DNA of 41,432 bases. Source: Nitrospirota bacterium (GTDB lineage: Bacteria; Nitrospirota; Thermodesulfovibrionia; UBA6902; DSMQ01). Where the stretch lies: contig JACQXF010000028.1 of the NCBI GenBank assembly GCA_016208855.1, forward strand, positions 1 through 41,432, written 5' to 3'. The translations under genes were made by a program, and so were the position numbers. Below, piece by piece: positions 18,601 to 26,118 of this stretch. How positions within the stretch are numbered: position 1 is the first letter of the stretch; each line of letters starts with the position of its first letter. A model generated the notes under the pieces. That model had not been told where the DNA came from. It made no database searches and saw nothing but the letters and a program-made list of their open reading frames with translations.

Positions 18601-18698
18601 CCCGTCTTGACGAGGACTTTGCAAACACCCCGATGGTTGATGTTGTGGGAGGCATTCCCGACTTCAGCAGCACAAGGGTGAAGATTGTAAAATTATAA
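15660..18698 (+). CDS. TtrA-like molybdopterin oxidoreductase catalytic subunit, Tat-exported
   Basis: RRSFLKFTAAAAGAL; CLGCNARCGVRAVV...GNPYHPY; HTDICGIGFRMGN; WIPIKPGQDGAFAMGLIRWIL. Confidence 0.9.
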   Translation: MKKEITNLIESGISITRRSFLKFTAAAAGALAFGVDKAKAAVKWLSPRKVQKSAATQLDKDVKIVHSVCLGCNARCGVRAVVESGKLVKHSGNPYHPYNNRFEPIAYKTPVKETLTLPSPVCGKSQDMPNYAYNPYRIIKPLKRAGERGSAKFELIEWEQMISEIANGGKLFAHLGEDTVYPGVKDLNKDDLIDPSAPELGTVRNGLVFIGGRDQNARKEFSDRFVKDALGSVNRVGHTDICGIGFRMGNHAFTEKQEVEIKADPFSAEYILVFGSNIYEALQPGVNCYAATVAKRHSEDKVKFTIVDPRATHASTHAENWIPIKPGQDGAFAMGLIRWILENERYNKEFLTAPNPKASDKIGHACYINATHLVIADDKHKNNRKFLRMSDLNPAASKEEAIAFVVLSKDNMPAAFDKVEDAVLDAEAMVKDSSGKEIKVKTAFRLMKEGVMEHSIEEYAKLAGVEKSQIEKVAKEFTSYGTRAAVTQYHGAGNYISGTYASYPVAILNALVGSVDRKGGYMKGGGGAAAWNSGLYDLKDFSGKKKLQGPIISREKFAYEKTTEFKKNGYPSKRPWFPFSKGGLCVETMSGIDQQYPYPCKIFISYFFNPIYSIPGGYRYVETLKSREKVPLHVSIDIGINESNIYADYIVPDVTYAEGHYGFLTPHAPALKFTGVRTPTIEPLTGKTADGRPFSEETFFIDIAKAAGLPGFGDNAIKGKDGKMYPLNKAEDFYLRAIANVASGAKVPEASQEEIEFVEKYPAARHKDMLSESEWKQVSYVLARGGVFDKRYEDVFDGEKHKFGLKRVVLYNEELATTKNSISGEYFSGTLKYITPTTPKGRVIDETDRDYPFYLISYKMNVHAQSRTVWHNWSMEVFPTNFVEVNEKDAKETGLKTGDKVRLVSKSSPNGITGKVKVTKLVRQGVLGLSHHYGHTQLGAVSVPVKNAKTVFLGGKKVVDKKGRLIPNPRYGTGASMNYVARLDEDFANTPMVDVVGGIPDFSSTRVKIVKL

Positions 18699-18713
18699 CA
18701 GCAGCTTGTGTGG

Positions 18714-18761
18714 ATAAACATTAAAGCCCCGCGGCGGAACGCTCGGGGCTTTAATGTTTAT
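18714..18761. terminator. Bidirectional-looking terminator hairpin
   Basis: Perfect 18-bp stem ATAAACATTAAAGCCCCG / CGGGGCTTTAATGTTTAT, 12-nt loop. Confidence 0.88.
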
Positions 18762-18820
18762 ATCCGCTTGATTTTAACTCTCCCTTTAATCTCTTCTTTT
18801 TAGCCCGATTAAATATTATA

Positions 18821-18849
18821 TTGACTTTTGATTTTCTCGTATTTAACAT
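18821..18849 (+). promoter_or_regulatory. Sigma-70-like promoter TTGACT-N17-TAACAT
   Basis: -10 ends 6 nt before the ATG at 18856. Confidence 0.6.
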
Positions 18850-18855
18850 AACGCT

Positions 18856-20097
18856 ATGCCTATAAAAAGATATTTATTAAACGATTTGATTTCTCATCTG
18901 TCAAAAAAAGAGATATCTCTGATAGTAGGGCCGCGTCAGGCAGGGAAAACCACCTTGATGCTTCATTTGCAAGACCACCTTAAAAAGAAGGGTGAAAGGA
19001 CATTGTTCCTGAGCCTTGACTTTGAGGTGGATATGCCCTATTTTGCTGCGCAGTCCGCTCTTTTGGACAGGATAAGGCTTGAGTTCGGCAAACAAAAAGG
19101 GTTTGTATTTATTGACGAAATCCAAAGAAAAGAAAATGCAGGGTTATTTCTCAAAGGTCTTTATGATATGAATACTCCTTATAAGTTTATCGTTTCAGGC
19201 TCAGGCAGCATTGAATTAAAAGAAAAAGTTCATGAATCCCTTGCTGGAAGGAAGAGGATGTTTGAGCTTCATACGGTCTCCTTGAAGGAATTTATCAATT
19301 ACAAGACACGATATAAATATGAGGACAGGCTTGACGACTACTTTAGAATAAAAAGAGCTGAGAGTTTAAACCTTCTTATAGAATACCTTAACTTTGGTGG
19401 GTATCCGAGAGTGATTCTTGAGGAGACCCTTTCAGAGAAGCTTAAGACAATGGACGAGATTTACAGGAGCTATATAGAAAAAGATATTTCCTATCTTTTA
19501 AGAGTAGAGCGAATTGACGCCTTTGGCAGCCTTATAAGGGTTCTGTCAGGACAGATTGGCAGCCTTATTAATCTTAACGAGCTTTCTTCAACGCTTGGCG
19601 TTTCTGTTCAGACTGTAAAGAACTACCTTGCCTATGCAGAAAAGACTTTTATAGTAAAAAGGCTTACCCCTTATTACAGAAATATCAGAAAAGAGATTAG
19701 CAAGTCGCCAGTGGTGTATTTCAATGATTTAGGAATGAGGAATTTCAGTATAGGGCAGTTCAGCAAAAATATGATGTTTCCTGAAATGGGGTTTCTATTT
19801 CAAAACCTCGTGTTTAGGTTATTGACTGAAAAGATAAAAGACGATGGCAGTACACTGCATTTCTGGAGGACAAAAGACAAGGCAGAGGTTGACTTTGTAA
19901 TAAATAGGGGACGAGACGTTATACCTGTAGAAGTAAAATGCAAGGAAATGAAAGAGAAGGCAGTAGTCCGCTCACTTAGAGGGTTCATTGGAAAGTATAG
20001 TCCTAAAGAGGCATGGGTTATAAATATAAGCCTTAAAGATGAAGAGATGATAGAGAAGACAAAAATAAAATTCATTCCTGTTTTTGAATTGATGTAA
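18856..20097 (+). CDS. ATP-binding protein, AAA/DUF4143 family
   Basis: Walker A GPRQAGKTTL, LFIDEIQR-type Walker B, HFWRTKDKAEVDFVI nuclease-like C-terminal motif. Confidence 0.88.
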   Translation: MPIKRYLLNDLISHLSKKEISLIVGPRQAGKTTLMLHLQDHLKKKGERTLFLSLDFEVDMPYFAAQSALLDRIRLEFGKQKGFVFIDEIQRKENAGLFLKGLYDMNTPYKFIVSGSGSIELKEKVHESLAGRKRMFELHTVSLKEFINYKTRYKYEDRLDDYFRIKRAESLNLLIEYLNFGGYPRVILEETLSEKLKTMDEIYRSYIEKDISYLLRVERIDAFGSLIRVLSGQIGSLINLNELSSTLGVSVQTVKNYLAYAEKTFIVKRLTPYYRNIRKEISKSPVVYFNDLGMRNFSIGQFSKNMMFPEMGFLFQNLVFRLLTEKIKDDGSTLHFWRTKDKAEVDFVINRGRDVIPVEVKCKEMKEKAVVRSLRGFIGKYSPKEAWVINISLKDEEMIEKTKIKFIPVFELM

Positions 20098-20117
20098 CTA
20101 TGCCATCTTTAAGAAGG

Positions 20118-20154
20118 ATTGCCGAAGGCTCGTTTAGAGCGGACAAGCCGCAAT
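20118..20154. repeat. REP-like imperfect hairpin ATTGC..GGCT...AGCC-GCAAT
   Basis: Outer (20118-20122/20150-20154) and inner stems visible in the intergenic region. Confidence 0.45.
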
Positions 20155-20244
20155 GACAAGACAGGAGTTGCAATAGCAACCCCGATGCAGAGCATAGACG
20201 AATTCTCTCATTAACTTTAAACCTAAAAAATCAGAGGAGGGAAA

Positions 20245-20595
20245 ATGCTTAAAGTCTTATTTCATGTGAATGAGCCTGACAGGTGGAATGTGGCGCTTGG
20301 GAATATTACCAACCTGATAAAAGATGTGGGGGAGGGCAATGCAGACATAGTAGTGCTTGCCAATGGGCCAAGCGTTTCTGCCTACGCAGATAATGAGAAG
20401 CTTGAGGTTATGAAGGGGCTTGCAGAAAAAGGGGTAAAGTTTCTTACCTGCCGGAATTCGCTTAAAAAGATGTGCTCAGACGGGACTGTTTGTGTAACAG
20501 AAGAGGCGCTTTTGCCTTTTATAGGCGTTGTCCCTGCCGGAATAACCGAGATTATTAAAAGGCAGCATGATGGCTATGCCTATGTTAAACCGTGA
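20245..20595 (+). CDS. DsrE/DsrF-like sulfur relay family protein
   Basis: 116 aa, VLFHVNEPDRWNVALGNITNLIKD, DIVVLANGPSV, GVKFLTCRNSLKK. Confidence 0.82.
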   Translation: MLKVLFHVNEPDRWNVALGNITNLIKDVGEGNADIVVLANGPSVSAYADNEKLEVMKGLAEKGVKFLTCRNSLKKMCSDGTVCVTEEALLPFIGVVPAGITEIIKRQHDGYAYVKP

Positions 20596-20631
20596 AAAAA
20601 CAAAGAGTTTATAATAATCCTTTTTTTATTC

Positions 20632-20766
20632 TGTAAAGAATCTTAATTTTTCAAAAATCTTTACACTTTCTATGGTATAAGTTTTATATATATTTTCACT
20701 TTTAAATCAATGTGTTGTAGTTGGTTTATATTTCTAAAATGAAAAAATTTTGTAAAGAATCTTTAC
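20632..20766 (+). promoter_or_regulatory. Candidate activator binding sites GTAAAG-N3-CTTTAC (one full palindrome and two degenerate/half sites)
   Basis: GTAAAGAATCTTTAC at 20752-20766; TGTAAAGAATCTTAAT at 20632; AAAAATCTTTACAC at 20653. Confidence 0.6.
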
Positions 20767-20851
20767 CAAGCCTAATTACTCAAACTATGCGAGAGAAAAA
20801 TTTAGAAAAATTATTATTTAATTTCAGGCTATTATGAATTTAGGAAAAGCC

Positions 20852-20866
20852 TGGTATGGATATTGC
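20852..20866 (+). promoter_or_regulatory. Sigma-54 promoter
   Basis: TGGTAT-N5-TTGC with exact GG-N10-GC spacing, ~85 bp downstream of the palindrome. Confidence 0.65.
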
Positions 20867-20925
20867 TATACATAGTATAGAGTTGAAGTGAGAAGAAGCC
20901 AATAATTAAATAGGAGGGATAAAGA

Positions 20926-21696
20926 ATGTTAAGAAAATTCTCTATAAAGGAAAATAAAAAATGGGAGGAGGTGAAAATGATGAAAAAAGTAGTATCACTA
21001 CTAATAGTAAGCATTCTAACTTTAGGCCTTATTGCTGCAAATGCAAATGCCCTTACCTTAGAGGCTGGACCTATAAGGATGGATGTGGATGACTGGTCTT
21101 TCTTTGATGATCCGATTCCATTTGGGCCTAATCCACCGGCTGCAAGTGGAAATCTTTGGGGTGTTTTCAGGATAAATAATTTGTCTGATGGTATTGGCAA
21201 TATCTACTGGCAGAGTGGAGATAACGGTGAATATATTCATGGTGTCTATGGAAACCTGACACTTCATTCAATTGGTGTAGGTGGAGCAGACCCAGCGCCT
21301 GGTGCACCTAATATACTTCCATTTAGCACAACTGGCTATCATGTTTCAATACCTGGAGCAGGTTATGTTGATGACGACTGGATAGACGCGGGTCTTCCAC
21401 ACAATGCCTATTTCAGCAATGCAGGCCTTTCAGGGGTTGGAGCTTTATCAGGGGTGTTGCCATTGCCATACCTTTTTGCCTTTAAAAGCACAGAAGATGA
21501 CTTTATAGGCAGTCTCTCAGACGGCTACGAATCAGGGCCCGGACTTGGTTTAGGCGCTCCGGGAACATTTGGTGGAGACATCATTACAGGCACCCCATGG
21601 CTGCTTGCTTACCTCAATGCCTTTGATCTCAGTGTTGATGAGCCGTTTCCTTTCGCAGCAGACGGGACAGATGCGTTCAGGGCTACTACAACATAA
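20926..21696 (+). CDS. Secreted protein of unknown function, resembling the N-terminal part of PEP-CTERM-type proteins but lacking the sorting tail
   Basis: Signal peptide MMKKVVSLLIVSILTLGLIAANANA; Gly/Asp-rich body. An in-frame internal start at 20977/20980 has a second strong SD. Confidence 0.7.
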   Translation: MLRKFSIKENKKWEEVKMMKKVVSLLIVSILTLGLIAANANALTLEAGPIRMDVDDWSFFDDPIPFGPNPPAASGNLWGVFRINNLSDGIGNIYWQSGDNGEYIHGVYGNLTLHSIGVGGADPAPGAPNILPFSTTGYHVSIPGAGYVDDDWIDAGLPHNAYFSNAGLSGVGALSGVLPLPYLFAFKSTEDDFIGSLSDGYESGPGLGLGAPGTFGGDIITGTPWLLAYLNAFDLSVDEPFPFAADGTDAFRATTT

Positions 21697-21703
21697 ACTT
21701 TTT

Positions 21704-21739
21704 AAAAAGCTGAGTGTAACTACACTCAGCTTTTTTTTT
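21704..21739 (+). terminator. Rho-independent terminator
   Basis: AAAAAGCTGAGTGTA-AC-TACACTCAGCTTTTT followed by a T run. Confidence 0.93.
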
Positions 21740-21798
21740 GGAGTATTTGTTATACTTTTAATTAATCACAAGAATTCCTTAGATAAGGATAATCATGT

Positions 21799-22473
21799 AT
21801 GCACTTTAGCTTTATAGATAAGCTACTTGCTATGGTATGCCTGCTTTTTACTGTATTAGCTGCCGCAGCGGGCGCATGGTATGTAACATTCTTACCACTT
21901 CCACAGGATTTTAGAGGTATTATTATTCTTCTTGTTTTTTTCTTCCTTCTGGTTCTTGGCTCAGGACTATTGATGCGGATAGTTCGCGCTTTTATTCCAT
22001 TAAAAGAAGGCACCTTTGACTTATCTGAAACCAAAGAAGGCATTTCATGGAAACTGCAGGGTTTTCTCTATGTCTTTAACCTTGGCCTTCTTATTAATAC
22101 CTATCTTGTTCCTGTTAATCTCAGGGGGCTTTTTTTCTCTTTTATGGGGGCTAAGGTCGGTAAAAATGTTATGATAGGCGGTAAGATTTTAGAGCCTCCA
22201 CTTGTAGAAATAGGAAATTATTCGATGCTTGGCGAAGACACCCTTATTGCAGCGCATGCTGTTGAAGGGAGTAATGTTGTTCTGGGGAAAGTCAAAATAG
22301 GCGATTATGTAACTATAGGGGTGAAAGCGGTTATCCTTCCGGATGTAGAAATAGGAAATAACTCTATCGTTGCTGCTGGCGCTGTTGTAATAAAAGGCAC
22401 AAATATCCTGCCTTATGAAATATGGGGCGGTGTCCCGGCTAAAAAGATAGGGGAAGTTAAAAGTAAACGATGA
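21799..22473 (+). CDS. Membrane-associated left-handed beta-helix (hexapeptide) acyltransferase
   Basis: TM segments, hexapeptide repeats VKIGDYVTIGVKAVILPDVEIGNNSIVAAGAVV. Confidence 0.85.
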   Translation: MHFSFIDKLLAMVCLLFTVLAAAAGAWYVTFLPLPQDFRGIIILLVFFFLLVLGSGLLMRIVRAFIPLKEGTFDLSETKEGISWKLQGFLYVFNLGLLINTYLVPVNLRGLFFSFMGAKVGKNVMIGGKILEPPLVEIGNYSMLGEDTLIAAHAVEGSNVVLGKVKIGDYVTIGVKAVILPDVEIGNNSIVAAGAVVIKGTNILPYEIWGGVPAKKIGEVKSKR

Positions 22474-23678
22474 GTTTATTTTTATCCATTATTGGAGTTC
22501 TGGTTATTTTCTTAGGGACAATACCTATAATATACGCCCTCCGGTTAAGACGATTTGTTAATTCTGAACTTGCAGTAAAAGAAGATGACTATTCACCGAA
22601 AACCTCGGTTATTTTGCCATGCAAGGGCATCGATCCAGGATTTGATTTAAACATAAATGCTTTTCTTAAACAGGACTATCCAAACTACGAGCTTATTTTT
22701 ATAACAGCTACTGATGATGATCCTGCCTATATGGAGTTGAAGAAAATAACAGGCGATGTGAAATCTAATATAAAGACGAAAATCCTTACAGCAGGAATTA
22801 AAGAGAACAGGGGCCAGAAACTCAATAATCTTCTGAAAGGAATAGAAGAGGTATCTGCCGATACAGAGGTGTTTGCTTTCGTAGACTCAGATACAAGACC
22901 ACATAAGGACTTTTTGCGCTCCTTGATTAAACCGTTAAACAAACCGGGGATTGGCGCTACTACGGGTTTTAGGTGGTATCTCCCTGAGAAAGGCTGGCTG
23001 GGTTCACTTTTGCGTTCAACATGGAACGGCGGAGGACTGCCTTTTCTAATAGACTCAAAGCATAATTATGCATGGGGCGGTGCTATGGCTGTTAAAAGGT
23101 CAACCTTTGAGTATGCCGGGATCAAGAAAGCATGGGAGAACGCTTTATCTGACGATCTCACTTTGACTCAATGTGTTAAACAGATAGGACTGCAAATACA
23201 TTTCGTGCCGAGGTGTCTTGTTGTGTCCTATGAAGACTCTACTTTACTGGAAACATTAGAATGGACAAATAGACAGCAGACAATTGCCCGTGTTTATGCC
23301 CCTGTTTTTTGGTGGAGTGTTACAGTGGTTCATGGGATAGCGAACTTTCTCTTAATATCCGGTGTTGTTTTTATCGTCTATTCATTGGTATCAGGCAGGG
23401 TGATGCCGTGGAATGCAGCAATGATATTTTTCCTGATTCCTCTTGAGATGTTGGATGTCTTTATCTTATTGCCGACAGTTGTCAAGTTAATACCGCGGCA
23501 TGCTGACAGGTTGAATAATTTAAAGTGGCAATATGCCTTCTTGGCTCCAGCAGCATCATTTCTATTAGTTATAAATTCAATCAGATCAGCTCTGTCCAGA
23601 AAGATTACATGGCGTGGTGTTAAATACGAAATGCTTTCACCGCATAAAACAATAGTTATTAATAATAAGCATCCTTAA
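22470..23678 (+). CDS. Membrane glycosyltransferase family 2 (ceramide glucosyltransferase/HpnI-like)
   Basis: SVILPCKGIDPGF, AFVDSDTRPH, DDLTL, WTNRQQTIARVY; TM segments. Confidence 0.82.
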   Translation: MSLFLSIIGVLVIFLGTIPIIYALRLRRFVNSELAVKEDDYSPKTSVILPCKGIDPGFDLNINAFLKQDYPNYELIFITATDDDPAYMELKKITGDVKSNIKTKILTAGIKENRGQKLNNLLKGIEEVSADTEVFAFVDSDTRPHKDFLRSLIKPLNKPGIGATTGFRWYLPEKGWLGSLLRSTWNGGGLPFLIDSKHNYAWGGAMAVKRSTFEYAGIKKAWENALSDDLTLTQCVKQIGLQIHFVPRCLVVSYEDSTLLETLEWTNRQQTIARVYAPVFWWSVTVVHGIANFLLISGVVFIVYSLVSGRVMPWNAAMIFFLIPLEMLDVFILLPTVVKLIPRHADRLNNLKWQYAFLAPAASFLLVINSIRSALSRKITWRGVKYEMLSPHKTIVINNKHP

Positions 23679-23724
23679 GAATTGGATTGCTAAATTAAGA
23701 TGCGAAATATATTGGGGGAACTCA

Positions 23725-25344
23725 TTGACAGAAGAAATAGTTAAACTTGCTATCTCAGAATGGGAAGCAGTCCTTGGGCAGAAAAATGTATTGTATGACG
23801 ATGCATCTATCAATCGCTATAGCCGCAGCACGCTTCCGCAGGGAACCACTCCTGCTGCTATTTTACGACCGGGCTCTGTAGAAGATATTCAGTCTATCCT
23901 CAAGACAGCAACTAAATATAGCATTAATATTTACCCTATCAGCCGTGGTAAAAATTGGGGATATGGTGATGCCTGTGCAGTAGGAGATGGCCAGGCTATT
24001 ATTGACCTTGGCAGGATGAACCGAATTGTTGAGATTGATCCGGTACTGGCCTACGCTGTAATTGAGCCAGGCGTAACCCAGCTTCAACTCCACAAATATC
24101 TTAAAGAGAATAAAATACCCTTATGGTTTGATTGTACAGGTGCAGGGCCAGAAGCGAGTGTCTTTGGTAATACCCTGGAGCGCGGTTTTGGTCACACCCC
24201 TTATGGTGACCATCTTCTTAATACATGCGGAATGGAGGTAGTGCTGTCTGACGGGCGCGTGCTTAAAACTGGATTTGGACATTATAGTAATGCTAAAGCA
24301 GCCAATGTATTCAGATGGGGTATCGGCCCATACCTTGATGGGCTATTTACCCAATCAAATTTTGGTATAGTTACAAAACTCGGCATCTGGCTTATGCCTG
24401 AGCCCAGGTGTTTTAATGCATTTTTTTTCTCTGTTCCGGAGGAGAAAGATATCTTTTCTGTAGTAGAGGCTTTGCGGCCTTTAAGGCTCCAAGGAACGGT
24501 AAGGAGTCTGGTCCATATCGCCAATGACCTTAGAGTGATCTCTTCATTTCAGCATTATCCATGGGAGTTAACTAACGGAGCAACTCCTTTACCTGAAGAA
24601 TTGCGAAAGAAACTAAGGCGCCGCGGTAATTTTGGAGCATGGAATGTTACAGGCGCACTGTATGGTTCTAAAGGGCAGGTTGCAAGCGCGCGTAACGAAA
24701 TTAGTAACGCATTACGTAGTTTGGCTAAAGTGAAGTTTATCAATGATACGAAACTTACTATCGCTAAAAAAATTGGTGATTTTTGCCAATTTTTAGGCAT
24801 TGCTGGTGAGTTCGTAGGCATGCTTAGATCTCTTGAGAGTGTATATAACTTGTTAAAAGGGGTTCCAACAGAAGCATTTTTTCATGGTACTCTTTGGCGG
24901 ACAAAAGAGATAAACACCACTGTTTCGTCAGATCCACTTGATAACAATGCAGGATTAATGTGGCTGTCCCCTGTTTTGCCTATGACAGGAGCTGCTGCAT
25001 TAGAATTGAATGATATTGTTACCCCAATTTTTAAAGAGTATGATTTCGAGCCCCTTATAACAATAACATTAATCACCGAACGGGCAATGGCCTGTGTGAT
25101 GACCATTTCTTATAATAGACAAGACCCTATTGAGACAGAAAAGGCGACCCTGTGCTATGACAAGTTATTCGATGCTATTATGAAGGCAGGTTATATTCCT
25201 TATAGAATTGGAATTCAGTCTATGAACAAATTAGCAAAAGGCTCGTCTGTATTTTGGGATGTTGTAGACGAGATTAAGAGAACCCTTGACCAGCATCAAA
25301 TCATCGCTAAAGGACGGTATCAGCCAAAGTCACGAAGGCATTAA
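23725..25344 (+). CDS. FAD-dependent oxidoreductase, vanillyl-alcohol oxidase/p-cresol methylhydroxylase flavoprotein type
   Basis: ISRGKNWGYGDAC, GNTLERGFGHTPYGDH, FTQSNFGIVTKLGIWLMP; TTG start with SD GGGGGAA. Confidence 0.82.
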   Translation: MTEEIVKLAISEWEAVLGQKNVLYDDASINRYSRSTLPQGTTPAAILRPGSVEDIQSILKTATKYSINIYPISRGKNWGYGDACAVGDGQAIIDLGRMNRIVEIDPVLAYAVIEPGVTQLQLHKYLKENKIPLWFDCTGAGPEASVFGNTLERGFGHTPYGDHLLNTCGMEVVLSDGRVLKTGFGHYSNAKAANVFRWGIGPYLDGLFTQSNFGIVTKLGIWLMPEPRCFNAFFFSVPEEKDIFSVVEALRPLRLQGTVRSLVHIANDLRVISSFQHYPWELTNGATPLPEELRKKLRRRGNFGAWNVTGALYGSKGQVASARNEISNALRSLAKVKFINDTKLTIAKKIGDFCQFLGIAGEFVGMLRSLESVYNLLKGVPTEAFFHGTLWRTKEINTTVSSDPLDNNAGLMWLSPVLPMTGAAALELNDIVTPIFKEYDFEPLITITLITERAMACVMTISYNRQDPIETEKATLCYDKLFDAIMKAGYIPYRIGIQSMNKLAKGSSVFWDVVDEIKRTLDQHQIIAKGRYQPKSRRH

Positions 25345-26069
25345 ATCTCTATTTTTAAGTCTCTGGTAAATTCTTCATACAATGCCGGATTTTTTATTAA
25401 GACCTTCTCTTCTATCTCTTTTATATCTCCAATATAAGGGGTGCGAACTCCATGGTAGCTTACTGCCTCACCGATTGGAGTAAACTCAAATCCGCATCTT
25501 TTAAGCAGTATATAAAGCCCCCTTGCCATTACCGCATACCAGTGGGTTATACCTCTCCTTTTACTCTCATGATATATTGCCTTGTAAAGGCTTAAAACCA
25601 GTTCATGCCTTCTGCGCCTCTCCTGAGGCTCCTCTGTATTATAGATGTCATCACTCCTTCTGTTGCGCCCTTGTTCGTTGTTAATAATGGCTGTTCTTCT
25701 TTCTTCAAGGGGGCCGTAGATATAACTGTCCTCCGTCCTCTTTCTGTATGCTTTGCTTATCGCCAGCCTTGATATCTCGGCTATAGAGTTGCTTGGGAAT
25801 TTGTCTCTGTTAATATTCAGCCGGCAGTGCTCTTCAATCGGGAAGCCTTTAGGTGAGGGAAGCACTAACCTTATGGTGCCTACTATGTTGCCTGAATTGT
25901 CTTTTGCGGCAAAATGCAGGGCGTATTTATCAAACTCATCTGTTTCCACGCCCTGATGATGGTCTTCTGGCTTTTCAAATCTCCATTCCTCAACATAGAC
26001 CTTATATCGCAGTCTGTATATCTCTTTAAGTGTATTTTCATCTGATACCTGCTCTACTATAAAATTCAT
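25341..26069 (-). CDS. PEP-CTERM/exosortase-associated acyltransferase-like (N-acyl amino acid synthase/GNAT-type fold)
   Basis: IYRLRYKVYVEEWRFE, EISRLAISKAYRKR, HWYAVMARGLYILLKRCGFEFTPIGEAVSYHGVRTPYI. Confidence 0.72.
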   Translation of the reverse strand: MNFIVEQVSDENTLKEIYRLRYKVYVEEWRFEKPEDHHQGVETDEFDKYALHFAAKDNSGNIVGTIRLVLPSPKGFPIEEHCRLNINRDKFPSNSIAEISRLAISKAYRKRTEDSYIYGPLEERRTAIINNEQGRNRRSDDIYNTEEPQERRRRHELVLSLYKAIYHESKRRGITHWYAVMARGLYILLKRCGFEFTPIGEAVSYHGVRTPYIGDIKEIEEKVLIKNPALYEEFTRDLKIEI

Positions 26070-26118
26070 ATATATACAGTCTACGGATTTATTCGGCGAT
26101 GTCAAGTAGCAGATAGCT

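Noticed and set aside
18714-18761. Novel small RNA
   Set aside because: The perfect 18-bp stem right after the operon end is simply explained as a transcription terminator.
20926-21696. Annotating the secreted protein as a true PEP-CTERM substrate
   Set aside because: No VPEP motif, TM helix and Arg cluster at the C-terminus in this frame or the overlapping frames.
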